A stretch of DNA of 64,000 nucleotides, taken from contig CM056876.1 of assembly GCA_029876055.1 (NCBI GenBank), positions 2,604,001 to 2,668,000 of the forward strand. Direction: 5' to 3'. Every line of letters begins with the position of its first letter. Position 1 is the stretch's first letter. The DNA is from Madurella fahalii. Lineage: Eukaryota > Ascomycota > Sordariomycetes > Sordariales. The notes under the pieces are model-generated. The model was not told the DNA's origin and ran no database searches. It saw only the letters and a list, made by a program, of their open reading frames with translations. Positions 46,708-58,784 of this stretch are shown here, piece after piece. The position numbers and the translations under genes were made by a program.

Positions 46708-47173
46708 GGATTTGTGTGCGGCAAACTAAGTAATGGATTCTTTTTTTTTTTTTAAAAAAAAAAAAAAAAGAAAAGAAAAAAGAAGGAGGGGGGGGGGGGG
46801 ACGACGCCGGTACAGATCACGGCTGCCGGGAGCGCCCCGGTTAGATGGAGCAAACATGAGTACACTGTAATCAGATGGAATGTAGTTTTACAGTGCCACC
46901 GGCGTTCGTTTCATCCTATCTTACGATTACCCAGTTTTCGGGTCAAATACTATTACATGCTCAATTTCCCTTCACTTCTTATGCGCCGCCGCGGCGAGCC
47001 CTGATTCCAGCCCAGTATTCAGGTGCTTCAGCAGTCGTCAACACGTCACTGACGACAGGGCTACCCTGCGTTGTATAAGGGGTTAATTAGTCTAAGCCTC
47101 GGGTGTGTGTACCACCTGACCCGGGCAACTGATGGATGTAGGAAGGCGTTGAAGATCGTATGTATAGCGAAGC
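46708..47173. other. Intergenic between convergent genes with homopolymer runs
   Basis: The 3' regions of the Hsp70-like gene (plus) and the next gene (minus). Contains the T13-A16 and G13 runs; no gene. Confidence 0.55.
46741..46800. repeat. T13-A16 perfect inverted low-complexity run plus G13 run
   Basis: Thirteen T (46741-46753) meet sixteen A (46754-46769), forming a perfect AT palindrome, followed by a purine tract and thirteen G (46788-46800). It could fold as a cruciform or act in 3'-end formation of the Hsp70-like transcript, which stops 34 bp upstream. Homopolymer length may also be affected by sequencing. Confidence 0.75.
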
Positions 47174-48616
47174 TCATAACAGGAGATCGTCGTCATCCGC
47201 AAACGGATCGTCCATCTCAGCCGTCGGTACCTGTGCAGTGGTGGATGCTGAACCTGAAGCCGCCCCATCCCGGGGCTCGGTTCGCGAAGGCCCAGCCTGA
47301 GCGGAAATATGGGAGGCGTATGTATTGCTCCTTCTAGCGGGCCCGCCGTACATGTCCGCCGTGGACAGTGGCCCTGGGGCGGTTTGCACCTCGTCTTTCC
47401 CCTTGTCCTTCCCCTTATTGTCGGCTTTGGGCTTGGACTTGGGTTTGCTCTTTGCCTTGCCTTTCTCTTTGGTAATCGCGAGGCGCTCATTACTCGCCTT
47501 GACCCACTCTTTGGTGACGTTGTTGCCTTCGCTGTCGACAACTTGGATTGAAGTGAGCTTCCGCGCTTGAGGAGGGCGCCATAGGCCGATGCGGGATCGG
47601 ATGATCGAGCTTACCTCTGTAGCCAAACTTTCTCATGATCTCCTCGTGCGAATAGTCCCCTTGAACGTCCTCGGCATGGCATCTCTCTCTGGCCTTCTTT
47701 TGTAGAAAGTGCTTCTTGGCCCGGTTACGGAAAAACGGGTGGGCATCAAAATTGTGCATGATGTTGCTCGTCACAAAGTCGCCATCGCACCGGACGACAA
47801 ACCAGCCAGGCCCTGCCGCTCGGTATTCAAAGATGAAGTCGTTTCCTTCGACCTCCTGCGACTCGATTGTGCGTATGTCGGTCTATGCAACAGAAGACTG
47901 TTAGTTGGGGCATCTTCCAAGCGTGATGAAGCGGCCCAACATACCAGGCCCTGGGTATCTTCGGCGTCCGAGGACAGATCGTAAACCTCTTGATTGCCTA
48001 AATCAAGCCGCGCTCGTTTGGCAGAGGGTGTTACATCGGGTTCGACATGGCTAGGACGTTTGTTCTAAAAGTTGGTTAGTGTACCTTGGTATACACCAGG
48101 GCACTATATCGTAATTTGACTTGCCTTGGTTTTTCCCGTGTCCGATCCGTTCCCGTCTCCCATATCCTGAATCACAGTTACGCTGTTGTCAATGCCGCCG
48201 TCCGTAATATCGACATTTAGACCGTCCGTAGTGTGGTCGGGCCTATTAGGCTCAACGTCTATCGTATCGGTATCGGTGCTGATTTCGGGAGCATTGGCTG
48301 TGGGAGTCGGCAAGATGGGTATGCCATATTCCCTCTGCAGCTGGGCTATGACGGACAGAAATAAGCTTCGCAATAAGTCTCTCTGGTCCGGTATAGCAAG
48401 GCGTACGGCCTCGGCTAGTTCTTCATCCGGTTCGGCAGCGATGACCTTGGAGGTAAAGGCGGCGGTTCTGCGGGACCACATCTCGATGTGGGGGCGGATG
48501 CCTTCGATAATACCTCGCTCGGCATTCCTGGACTCATTGGTGATGTTAGAGTGCCAAAATGAGACTGTTAGCTTGCGCAGTTCGCGCTGCTTTCCCGTAA
48601 GCCACTCGTCGTCCAT
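47174..48616 (-). CDS. Fungal protein of unknown function with Lys-rich tail; contains a GC-AG intron
   Basis: Four exons: 48616-48125, 48064-47945, 47882-47615, 47565-47174; 423 residues. Intron 1 starts GCAAGT and ends TTTTAG with an ACTAAC branch site: a GC-AG intron, since no GT donor keeps the frame. Introns 2 and 3 (62 and 49 nt) are ordinary. N-terminal helical region (MDDEWLTGKQRELRKLTVSF, LAIPDQRDLLRSLFLSVIAQ); acidic Asp-rich middle; a basic stretch KRPSHVE..SAKRARLD that could be a nuclear signal; a conserved-looking core with EYRAAGPGWFVVRCDGDF and HPFFRNRAKKHFLQKKA; then HEEIMRKFGYR. The tail is low-complexity Lys (KGKAKSKPKSKPKADNKGKD) and ends in acidic DDPFADDDDLLL. The core resembles a small domain repeated across fungal unknowns; no function can be given. 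Confidence 0.75.
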
Positions 48617-50856
48617 AACTTGAGTGCTGGGGGGATTGGAGCGCGGCTGGTGCTGGGTGGGCAGAGTACACCTGGGGACAGGTCTCTAGACTTTGAGTTG
48701 GTAAGGGTCTCAGTAAAATGGTGGACAGGTAGGGGCAGTAGGGGCGGATAAAGAGGACGGAATGGCAAAGGGAGGAGTCGAGAAAGAGAATGAAGTTTGG
48801 AGCAAGGCGCGTGATACTCGAGAGATAAGGTCCATCAGACCCCTGCCCAGGCGCCCTCCACGGCATTGGCCTAGGTATCTCCCACAAGTGCGTCGCCGAG
48901 GTTGCGAGTTGAACACGACCACGAGTTCAGCCTTGTCAAAACCGATCTGCGTTGCTATCCTGTTGCCACTGAGGCTGGCGGCGAAGGGTATCATTGAGAA
49001 CACAGCCGCATTTATGCTTGATTCCGGGGATGTGGCTAAGGCGTGCCCTAGTAACGGGAGGGTCCTTAAGCGCGGCCGACTGGGGAGGCTTTTCCCTTCA
49101 AGTACTACCCCGTTTCAGACAGCGGGGCCGGGAACCACTGGATTGTGCTCTAAGTACGAACCCTGCAACACCCTGTCACCCGCCGTTTGCAACGTCATAG
49201 CGGAAGTGCACCCCGGGCCGGGTGCATCCTTCGTGGCGGCCTCTTTCGTATCAGATTCTGCCAGCAAGGCGGAATGGCTTGTTGCCACTTTGCAAGCACA
49301 GGTAGAAGGGTAGCAGCCGAATATCTCTGTTCATGCCTGCCAAGCACTGTACAGGAACCTAAAACACCCTGGCAAGTTACTCTGCACACGCATGGAGGGC
49401 GGGCGTCAGCTCCTCGTATTCCCACAGTGTCAGCCGACGATCGCACGGCCCTCGCTGCACTTCCTCGCGCATAGTCACAAACAATAAACGCCGGCCAAAG
49501 CATCACCCAGAACTCGTCAACTTGATAGGCTTATCGAGCAATTAAATTACGTAGATATTTTTGGCAAGTTGCGCACCAGACCGGGCATCCAACTGCTGAT
49601 AAACGGACAACACGCGATACCCTTCGGCAGATAATCTCGTCTGCTTTTGCTCGATATATGCCTAGAGAAGCAAGTAGTAAGAGCTCTAGCATAGCTCTCG
49701 TGTCTCATCTAACGTAATATGTTAGTATAATTATAGGCTATGCGTGCAGCGTGAGGCAAACTGAATGATGAATCTTCAAGAAAAGTCTTTTTCCAACGCA
49801 TGGCAATTAATCCATTGGCGTAAATAGGCTACCGGCACTAATAGTAATCACTACTTCTCTGTCGCGCTGGAAACCGCACTTGTGGAGCTCGGCTCTCACC
49901 GGCGAGCTCAGCAGCTCATCACGTGAGCTTGCCCAGACCATTTCCTTTGTGTATTTAAAGCCAGTTCTTCAGTCTCCTACTGCAGTAGATAGATCTTCAG
50001 AGACTTCAACCTTTCCACGCACTTCCCACGCCCTCTGCTGAGCTCCTGTACGCGTGACATTCTCTTATAACAGTGGCTTATCCCCCGTCAAAACCCTTAA
50101 TTCTAATACCAGTCTACGCTGCGTAGCATAGGCAGCTGATCTTCAAGACTCCCGATTTTTATATCTGCTAATTTCAGGCTAGTGGATTAACTTTAAAACC
50201 TGGTACACGTCTAAACACTGTTAGCATTACACACAACACGTTTACATCTAGCCTAAGGGGCTTGCCGCCTTACCAAGGGCGCTGTTGGGAATTTGGTTAT
50301 TTATGGGACGAGTTAGTTGTAGTACTAGGGAATTACTAGTAAGATATGAAAACGAGTCCGTTGCAGAATGCTGCCGTATTTAACCCTCCTGTCGGAGCCA
50401 CTGATCTCAGATAGCGCGGGCTATGACGGTCTCAAGTACGCCCTCAATAGCGTCCTATCGAGTCACTGTTACTCTTCAAAGTTCCGCCAGAGTAGCCTAG
50501 ACAAACCGACACAAGCCCGGTGCCCGTACAATCGGAGGTAACGGATCAAATGCTTCAGACTTGGAGTCGAGTCACCATTCGATGAGAATAGTCATTCACA
50601 GATATTGCGGCAGCTCCATTTCATAATTCTCCCCAGCACACCCTCTGTCTAGCAAGGCCCCCCCTTCATGCCCGTGCTGTCCAGGGTTTGGGGGCTTTGC
50701 TAGGGGCAATAGCCCCTTCGCCTGTTCGTTCCCGTGTCTCTCGGAGACTCTCCTAACTGCTATCCATACCTAGCCTATTGGCCTCTGTGCAAAGGATCGG
50801 ACGATGGATGAAAATGGATGGACCGAAGAGAGAGTCTGGCTACGTGAAATCCAGCC
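48617..50856. other. Intergenic with AT-rich segment, no supported gene
   Basis: First part is the upstream region of the 423-residue gene. From about 49,500 to 50,360 the sequence is AT-rich and stop-dense, similar to the stretches at 7-8 kb and 52-54 kb. A TATA-like tatttaaag at about 49,953 has no gene downstream that I can support. An ORF at 48,762-49,313 (plus, 183 codons) has no motif. Confidence 0.4.
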
Positions 50857-51954
50857 CTACTCTTCGCCCGTCCAGAGCTTCGGACCGGGAATCGTGTAAT
50901 TCTATTCAAGTTAGAATATCCAACTGCCCATTCAGAGGCTTGTAGCATGGGCGCCAGCTTACATAAGTCACATGCCCGACGGCAACGTGGTAAATGTCCT
51001 TGGCGATGGCGATTCCGGTGTCTACGTTGATTGCGGAGCAATCATGTCAGCAAATGATATTGTCTATTATTTCGGGGACTAAGGACAGGCAGGGCTTACC
51101 CTTTTCCGAGTACGCGCCGGGGAAAGCGACAAGGTAATCGGATCCGACAGGCGGAAGTCTGTCGCCGCCGCCCGTCACCGTCAGCTGCGCGCAGTGCGGG
51201 TACATCTGCACGGGCTCGCTGCTGCCGATCATGATGATCTCGTGGCGGAGGAGGTAGTTACCGGCCTTGAGGTTACGGGGGGTCGTCAGGTCCCACCGGC
51301 CATCCTGGAGGATCATCTTATACTGGTGCCACGCCAGCGACGAGCTGATGGCCATACCCACGCGTTCCTCTTCGGGCACCAGGGCGGTCTCGTAGATCTT
51401 GAACCACACCTTCTCGCCCTCGGGTTGGAACTTGTCGCACGGCCCGTTGCAGGCCGCCATATAGGCGAGCAGCGGGCCCGCGGCGTGCACCCACGTGTAC
51501 GTGGGTCCGTGGCATGACATCGGCTGGGGTGGGTCGCCGGGCACCGACGGGGTCGTCGGATTGATGGCGTTGAGCGGGCACTCGGGCGCGATGTAGCCCA
51601 CCGTGACGGTCGAACCGGCGCGGACGGGCGCATGCATTGTCGGAAGCAGGGTAGCGAGGGGATTGCCCCGATTGCACGCAAGGTAAGGGTGGCGCACACC
51701 GTAGATGGGGTCGGGCCACCAACGCCGCTGGATGCTTTGCTGACCCTCCTCCGCGGCCCATGGGTAATGTCTTGGGACGTGATTAGAAATAACCTGAACC
51801 CTGGAGGCAGCGCCGGCCGTTGAAGCCGTTATTCTCACCCAGCATAGTCAACACCATCAATGGTGTAGTTGTAAATCCCGCCGTGCGCTCGAACCTGAGC
51901 AAGGAACAAAAGGCCGGCCTGCAACAATAGTAGTAAGTCTTTCATGGCGATCAT
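50857..51954 (-). CDS. AA9 lytic polysaccharide monooxygenase (secreted)
   Basis: Copper enzyme that oxidatively cleaves cellulose or related glucans outside the cell. Four exons: 51954-51839, 51770-51100, 51021-50963, 50901-50857; introns 68, 78 and 61 nt with CTAAT/CTAAC branch sites; 296 residues. The signal peptide ends at QVRA, exposing the mature N-terminal His of HGGIYNYTIDG, the first ligand of the histidine brace. The second His lies in TWVHAAGPLLAYMAAC. The axial-site motif is RHEIIMIGSSEPVQMYPHCA (His, Gln and Tyr). Other landmarks: DPIYGVRHPYLACN and VAFPGAY. The last two small exons (DTGIAIAKDIY and NYTIPGPKLWTG) complete the family C-terminus. There is no CBM1. A second ATG four codons in (51945) is an alternative start. 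Confidence 0.95.
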
Positions 51955-53788
51955 TGGCTGAAAAGCGTAGTCAAAGTTATGCCGACGTCAGGAGATAACA
52001 ATCAGAATTCAAGAGCGACCAGTATTAATCGCTTGCTACTTGTGTCCCACGAGTTGTTATGTCGAGGCAAAACCCGCTTCTAGACACAGCTTTTAACGTA
52101 GTCCTCGAGTACTATCCTTGCAAATACCATATTGCAGCACATTACAGCGGCTTGAGGTTCGGAGGTAAACTCTCCGCTCTGCTCCGCGGGAGTAGACATC
52201 ACAGCGCCCAGCACGAAACCCGGTGTAGCGGTAGCCAAAGCTGCCGTGTCCGTCACCAGTGCACTCAAAAAATATTAACGTCCCTCCAGCGCAACTCTTA
52301 GTGCCGGTTAAGTTATCAATTCTAATCGGCAATTACTCGCCTGGCAGAAAGTATCGCTCCGTAGGATCCTGGGAGACGAAACGGGCAGGTGGGGAGACCA
52401 TTGCAGCATACACTGCATACTTATTCAAGGTTCGGAAGTCCAAAGCTAACGAGCGGGCCGCCAGGGCACTGGCTTTCATTCCGTTCTTCTACCCTCAGAG
52501 GACTCGTATTAACGTCCGAGGCAGCCATTCAACTTAATTAGGTAGTTTGGCCATTAACCGTCGTAGAGCTACGCTTGGGGTTTGCAATACGCAACGTCAG
52601 CTGGCAAAACAACCAAGGATTCGAAGATTACTTATGAGAAATATAGTAGTACCCCGAGATGTTAGTAGTCGTCTCTCTATTTGGAAGGGTGGTAGCTGAG
52701 CCTGAATATGGCCGAATTAGTCCGAGCGGTATGGAGCAAGTCCGAGCACCCAGTGGTCAGTAATCTCACGGGATTCATCGACGCGGGGTATCGTGTTGGA
52801 AAGGGCTTTCCCCTCAGTATTTATCACTTTATTACTAGCATTAGAAGGCTGGTAAAGTTGCGCCCCTCCCAACCTGCAACTAAGAGATGGAGATGGTACA
52901 TTCAGAATAGGTACCAACGGCGATACGATAATGACGATGGTGAACTGTACATTACCTTAATCAGTGATGGGAGTGATCTGATCACGCTCATCATTCTCTT
53001 CAGTTTCCATATATGAAGCAGATCTAATGCTCCGAATCCCCGTACAGCGAATTTCCATTTCCCAGTCGCATTCGGGCAAATAAAAACCCACTCAGTTCCT
53101 CGTTGTTCGGGCCAAGAGAACCTCAACAAGATCCCCAATTCGGCCATCTACAGTATGCTCTTTTCAGAGACCATACTTGTAGTTGCTATACTTTAGACGG
53201 GTTGTTTCAACCCCAAGAGGATCTACAGGAGACCCAGCCTAGGGTGCATCAACTCACAACCAATCCCGCCGCAGCTACAAGCGGTGAACCTGAGCCAGTG
53301 CGCTCTTGTGCCCGACCGCCTTTCCGCCTTTCCGAAGAGTGTGAGAGTTTGAGGTAAATTATTCTTCTCAAAGGTGGTATTTATGGTATAATCATAACCT
53401 ACCGTACCCATTACATCTGTGATCTTATTCAGCCCGCGATGGTGGAAGCTTAGACTTTTGATTTTAAGGCTAAGCCATTGATGAAGAGTGGATATGCTAC
53501 CTGGCCGGAGTCTAAATTTTGTGACAACTGTATAATGGGCGAAATTCACTGCATCTGCACGGCCGGGCTGAGGTTTTCGCGCTCCATTGCATCATTTACA
53601 AAATTCGCGTAATCGTTATGTTGCCTATAGAGCAATAACAGTTGCGGACAGGGACGCCGGGCTAGTACCGGCCAATTTTACCATTCCACGGGTTCCTAAA
53701 GTAGTGTCCCTGCACTAATTAACGCTCTACTTCGTACGCTGTTTGACCACGAGTCCACAGAACCGCCATCACGAGCTTCATGAAGAGC
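51955..53788. other. AT-rich intergenic, no supported gene
   Basis: Upstream region of the LPMO gene (minus) and downstream region of the HD gene. From about 52,540 to 53,740 it is AT-rich, with TA-rich strings and no frame over about 108 codons. Looks like decayed repeat sequence; no parent element recognised. Confidence 0.45.
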
Positions 53789-54633
53789 TTATTCCGGCCC
53801 AAGGATCGCGTCGACGACCCGATGTCCCTCCGCAGAGTAGCCCTCGACCAAGCGTTCCCCATATCCCTGCATCCAGGTATCTACCGACTCGTCCATCAGC
53901 ACTACCACGAATACACTTGGTACACGGGCCTGGGGTGCAAGACAAACTCACCATATGTAGTGCTAGGCTTCGTTGAACAGAGCCACGTCATTGTACTCCT
54001 GACATTCTCGATCAGGTCGTCCTGCGGGAACTCGGCCAGGACGGCGGCATACTCAGGCTCGGTGATACCAAGACCGGGCCCGGAGAAGTCCAACGCAATC
54101 GCCCTCGCAACGGCCTCGACCTCTGGCTCCTTGAAGTACGCGATCTTGCTCTCGGCGTGCAGCGCGATGGCGTCCCAGACGAGCTGCACGCGACGCTCCT
54201 CCCAGCGCCTGCCGTCCGGGTGGGCGCGGAGGAAGGCGCGCGAGGCGATGGCGCCGTCCACCTCGAAGCGGCGGTCGGCGCTGACGATGGCCGAGCCGGG
54301 CGTCCGCTCGAAGCCGAGGTCGTGCAGGAGCGCGGCCACCGCGTGCACCTCCTCGTCGACCAGCCCCTGCAGCGTGTCGTTGTGCCGCAGCGCCAGCGCC
54401 CCGAACAGCCACGAGCGCATGAGGTGCTTGTACAGCGCCTCGTCGCTGTGCTCCCGCGCGAACCGCTGCGCGTCGCGCACCACGGGCGTGTAGATGACCG
54501 AGACGCCCGCGATCGTGCGCCGGGACCCGCGGTCGTTGCCGTCTGGCCTGGTCCAGGGTAACGGCTTGGCGAGTGCCAGCGAGACGAGGGAGCTTGCCGC
54601 AAGGCCGAGATAGGCGAATCTGATGCAAACCAT
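53789..54633 (-). CDS. HD-domain metal-dependent hydrolase (cyanamide-hydratase-like) with signal-like N-terminus
   Basis: Exons 54633-53952 and 53901-53789 with a 50-nt intron (GTGAGT..GGTAG); 264 residues. HD-superfamily motifs: KHLMRSWLFGALAL (His about 70), VAALLHDLGFERTPGS (His104-Asp105) and the later DAIALHAESKIAYFKEPE. It aligns by motif order with fungal proteins related to cyanamide hydratase (the DDI2 type). The spliced C-terminus, YVLMDESVDTWMQGYGERLV then EGYSAEGHR, is family-like and confirms the intron. The N-terminus MVCIRFAYLGLAASSLVSLA followed by LAKPLPW looks like a secretion signal, unusual for this family, which is normally cytosolic. The start is the ATG at 54633; an upstream non-ATG extension is open but unlikely. 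Substrate unknown. Confidence 0.84.
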
Positions 54634-55811
54634 TTTCCGAAGCTGGATGGGGATTGACCGTATGTCTCTGAGAGTCGTTTCTTCATCGAGGATGACAGAG
54701 CTTGCCCGCGGTATAAATAGTACTTGCTCGACCTTTGTGTACGACGTCAACTACTGAGAACAGGAATGCCGGCAGCCTCGGAACTAGGTAGTTTTAGCAA
54801 ATCCGTTCTAGTTCCCTTGTGCCGCCAGTCCCTTGCATCCCGGTGTATACGATTGGTAGGGGTTGATCCTTCTTGGCCGTTATATTCTCCGAAGGGCCTC
54901 GGAAGTCGAGTGGCAGCCGACTTGCTTCGGTTTTTGGCCGTCCAGTTAGCATCACGCACTCCGGCATAAACTCTGGGGTGGGGCTGGAATTCGGAAACAA
55001 CTTGTGCCTCGGAGCTTATGAGAAGATTTGCGAAGGATTGTTAATAACTTGCGGGTATGACTCGATGTAAGATGGAGTCGCAAAACGCCGAGGAGTGGAA
55101 CGATTGACTAGGGGGTTGCGAGGTCATCCCATACGTAAACCCACAAGGGAAGAAAGTTGAGCTCGCCCCGGGGGAGGGCTCGTACTGCGGGAGGGAGGTT
55201 GTGAGCCGTGTTCCTCCGGCATTATACAGTACCTATTAACACTCAGCAGCACAAGGGGCCGCTTGGAAATGATGGTAATAACTTTTCATATACGTAAGAT
55301 ACTTTGTTACGAGGGGATTCATGCGTAGGCAACACCAAGGAAACCCAGGTGTGCTCCTTCGCCAAGCATCTTATGCAAAGTACCCTATGATGCGTTCAGA
55401 AGCCAGCAGGTAGTGGCCGCAGCTAGCACTTCTCCATAATGGGAGGGTATAGACGCGCAGCAGAGGCCGGTTAAGTCTGTGAGTGCAGAACAGCGTGTGG
55501 TGGTACAGAAATAGATAATTAAGTGGGCATGTCCCAGCAGCCATTGCAGCTCAGAAAACACTACTGGCAGACCGGACCACTATGTTCTAATAACACTATT
55601 CTGTAACTATTCCTGACTATTCCGACAGCAACAATTGTTGGTGGCTATGTTGGGCGTAATATTGACAACTGAGAGGATGCCCTTTCGCGATGCAAAGAGA
55701 TGCCGCAGCGAGCCGCGCTTGCCAGTTCCCCTCCGCCCTAATGATTCCGGGCCCCTTCGGAGCGACTAGCATCTCGGCAAAGTTATCGATGGAGATCAGT
55801 TTCAGACCCAA
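54634..55811. other. Intergenic, promoter of the HD-domain gene
   Basis: A TATA-like element lies at 54,712-54,719 (TATTTATA on the minus strand, about 80 bp upstream of the HD-gene ATG). About 55,220-55,620 is AT-rich. No gene supported. Confidence 0.45.
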
Positions 55812-58784
55812 CTACCTCGCACGATGGCTGCTGTCAGTCCGCACATCAGGCGTCTTTGGACAGCTGCAAGTCGGGGCATTCGTAGGGAGCGGCTTCAGAA
55901 ATCTTCTGCTCTTAAACGCCGACAGGATGTCAAGGTCGCCGATCCACGTGTCACGGTAGTAGACCGAGATGAGTGTCTCGAGAAAGTAGGCCTCGACGTC
56001 TCTGCCGCCGGTGGCCCCGGTGGTCAGAGGCTGTGTCCACTCGGTGAATGAGAGATGGAGGCTCGTGCCGCCAAAGCAGTCTTCGAGAACGCCATCCAAA
56101 GGGCAGTGATTGTACTGATACCAGTCGTCCAAATCGTAGTTATGGATGATTGGAGTCGGAGGGGGGATCATGAATACCATTCCAGCACTCCCTATATTGC
56201 TGGTAACTCGGGTGATGCGGCCCCTTCCCGTCTCTTGAGACTGGGCCGGGTCACGAAGGAGGGATGATGCGATGTACATGGAGTTTGCTGCGCATAATGC
56301 GAACACGGAGGATAACTCGGACGGCGAGATATTGAAGCTCCCGGTTTCTAGCATGGCGATGCATACGAAGCATGTAGCCGTGTCAGTGGTCCTGGGCGAG
56401 AGTGCAAGGACCGAGTCGTCGCACAATAACCCTGGCTGAGGCACATAGGCTCGCCGCGTTGTTGCGGAGCCTACGGAAGGGGCCCCGTCAATACCGGATT
56501 CGGCCGCCAGGTCGTCGATGGAAAAGTTGGACATATGTTGCGCCACTGCGGAGGTCACCCAATGGGCCTTACTAAGGTCAACTTTGGCCGCCCGGACATC
56601 GACGGTGGCGTCAAGCATATCTTTGTAGAGCTCGTTTATAAACGTCATTCCGATCAGATAATTGCTCGCTTTGTGGTTCCTACGTAGCGCCAGGGCTACC
56701 TGGTCAAATCTGACCAAGTCTGGACGGAAAAGGCTCATGAGCTTCGTGGATAAAACATATGTAGGTTCTGGGGCTTTGCGCGAAGACTCCGTGGTTCCCT
56801 GAACAATGACGTTCTGAGACATATCTTGCCTTCGAAGCAGGGCAATCCCGTTTCGGCGGGCTGGCCACTCGCCGTAAATGACGTCGTAACTGAATTCATC
56901 GCGTTGGGAGGTTCTCATATGAATCTCCGCTTGATCCCGCGGGGGCATATTATACCGAGCCCTGTAATGATTAGCACGGCGACTACGTGTACCGTGAGCA
57001 ATCAGGACCGTCGGCTGATTACTAGTGTAGTAGCACGGGCCAATGTTCGGCTTGATGATGAACTGTGGGTAGGAGTTCCAGTGGTGGTTTACCTCCTCAC
57101 CACTGTCATGGAGCTGCTTGATTCTGGAACTTTCGCTGCCGTCTTTCGTCCAAAGGAGCCAACGCCGGTGTGCTCTGGGTTGAGCTGTGTCCACAACACC
57201 TCGAACAATCCCAAACTCAGGACACGCAGTGGCAAATTCGACACCGCCCTTGATGCCGTGAGGTGCTTGATACTCGCAATCGTAGATAATCAAGTACCTG
57301 TAGTCGCGGTACAAGTTTTCTTGAGCGTCAAGCTTTGCCGCTATCTCCCGAAGGAGACGGATCTTGTCCTCCAGCTCCATGGCAACATCCATGTACGCGT
57401 CGACGGTGAAGAGGTTCTGGAACGGCGCAGCGACTGGCTTGCAGAAGTTGCGCCCTAAGGTTCTCAAGGTTCGTGCTCTCGGTTGGTCCAGTAACGGAGC
57501 CCATTTCTGAGCTACCTGTGACAGCAAAAGAAGCCACGAGTACGGTTCGTTGGAAGCGTTTGGGTTGCGACGTGGCGGGCTGGTGATCTCTTCCTTTGAT
57601 GCTAGACCATGCAGAGCCTCATGCATCTTAAGGGCGACGTCCCCCACGTAGCGAACAACCTCCTCAGTTGTGACGTCTGAACCATTATCCCATGCTTTGA
57701 TGTATGAGCAAAACCACGCAAATAGAAGCTCGTCGACGGTAATCCGGTCTTGGTCCGATGTCCTTGTGGAACGAAACCGTGTGACAGGGAGCCCATAGTA
57801 CCGAAGATGGGCTAGAGGTAGCATCCAGTAGACAGCCCGACGTTCCTCCCCTTGGGAGGGTTCCAGCCCTATTGTGAGTATACCTTTTCCAGACAAGAGC
57901 GGATCTGCGAGCTCTACCCGGGGATCTTAGGCCAACAGGCATTGCAAATCTGGATAGAGGTGCCAAGCCATCAAGCCGAGACAGATCTCACCTCCTTGGA
58001 CAGGCCGAGGGATGCCGTTCAACAGCTTCTCCATTTCCGCCATGGCAGTTGTCCAGGCGGTTATAACGCTATCGTAGGTGTCTGGTTTGTTGTTTACCGA
58101 GAGGTCAAGGTTGTCGACGATGAGACGGAGCTTCGTTTGCCGTGTGGAGTTGACCGAATCGGCCACTCGCAACCAAGAGCGGCAGCTCGCATCCCAATCG
58201 GCCAGGTCCGCCCGTGGAAATTGTTGGGATGCGGCGAGGGTGAGGTCGGTGCTAAGTTCACCTTCGGCTTCAAGCTTAGCCGCGAGCTCTATCTTGCGAC
58301 GGAGTATAATCTCGACCCATAACGACGTGGCCTCTGGCCCATCCCAGATCCTCGCCAACATGCATACCAGTAAGTGACATTGGATGGCGGCCCGCCCGGA
58401 AGTTGCTGCTGCCCACAGCGCTGTCGCGTCTGTCCCGACGCGATTCGCAAAGGGCCCATAAGAGGAGGCCTCGTTGACCGGGTTCGCGCGGGCACTTCTG
58501 GCGATCTCTGAAGCCCTGGTCCCATACGCCTTGATAAGCTCGGGCGTATTTGGCAGGAGGCCGTGGAAGAGCAACCCGAGTTTCCTAGCGGTTGCGTGTT
58601 GCGTTCCGTCCTGGGCTTCCTTGAGACGTAGCGGAGCTAAGTGCTTTCCCACACCCTCATACTCGGCAGGAGGCGCAACCCTTTTGGTGAACAAGTTTAC
58701 TTCAAAATTGAAGTTGGCTAGCGCTAACGTCGTGTCGGCTCGAGCGGTAGCCGCAGCGGCAGTGATACTGCCGATGGAAGCCAT
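55812..58784 (-). CDS. Large fungal-specific protein, function unknown
   Basis: Exons 58784-57992 and 57904-55812 around an 87-nt intron (GTGAGA..TCGCAG) give 961 residues. The junction reads PRPVQGDPLLSGKGILTIGL, which is continuous and supports one gene rather than two. N-terminal third: Ala-rich helical, with WLRVADSVNSTRQTKLRLIV and TYDSVITAWTTAMAEMEKLL. Middle: VYWMLPLAHLRYYGLPV, DELLFAWFCSYIKAW, YLIIYDCEYQAP. C-terminal third: ISPSELSSVFALCAANSMYI, DLDDWYQYNHCPL and VYYRDTWIGDLDILSAF. No signal peptide, membrane helix or catalytic motif stands out. The architecture recalls a group of long fungal hypothetical proteins known from many genomes; I cannot assign a role. Confidence 0.78.
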
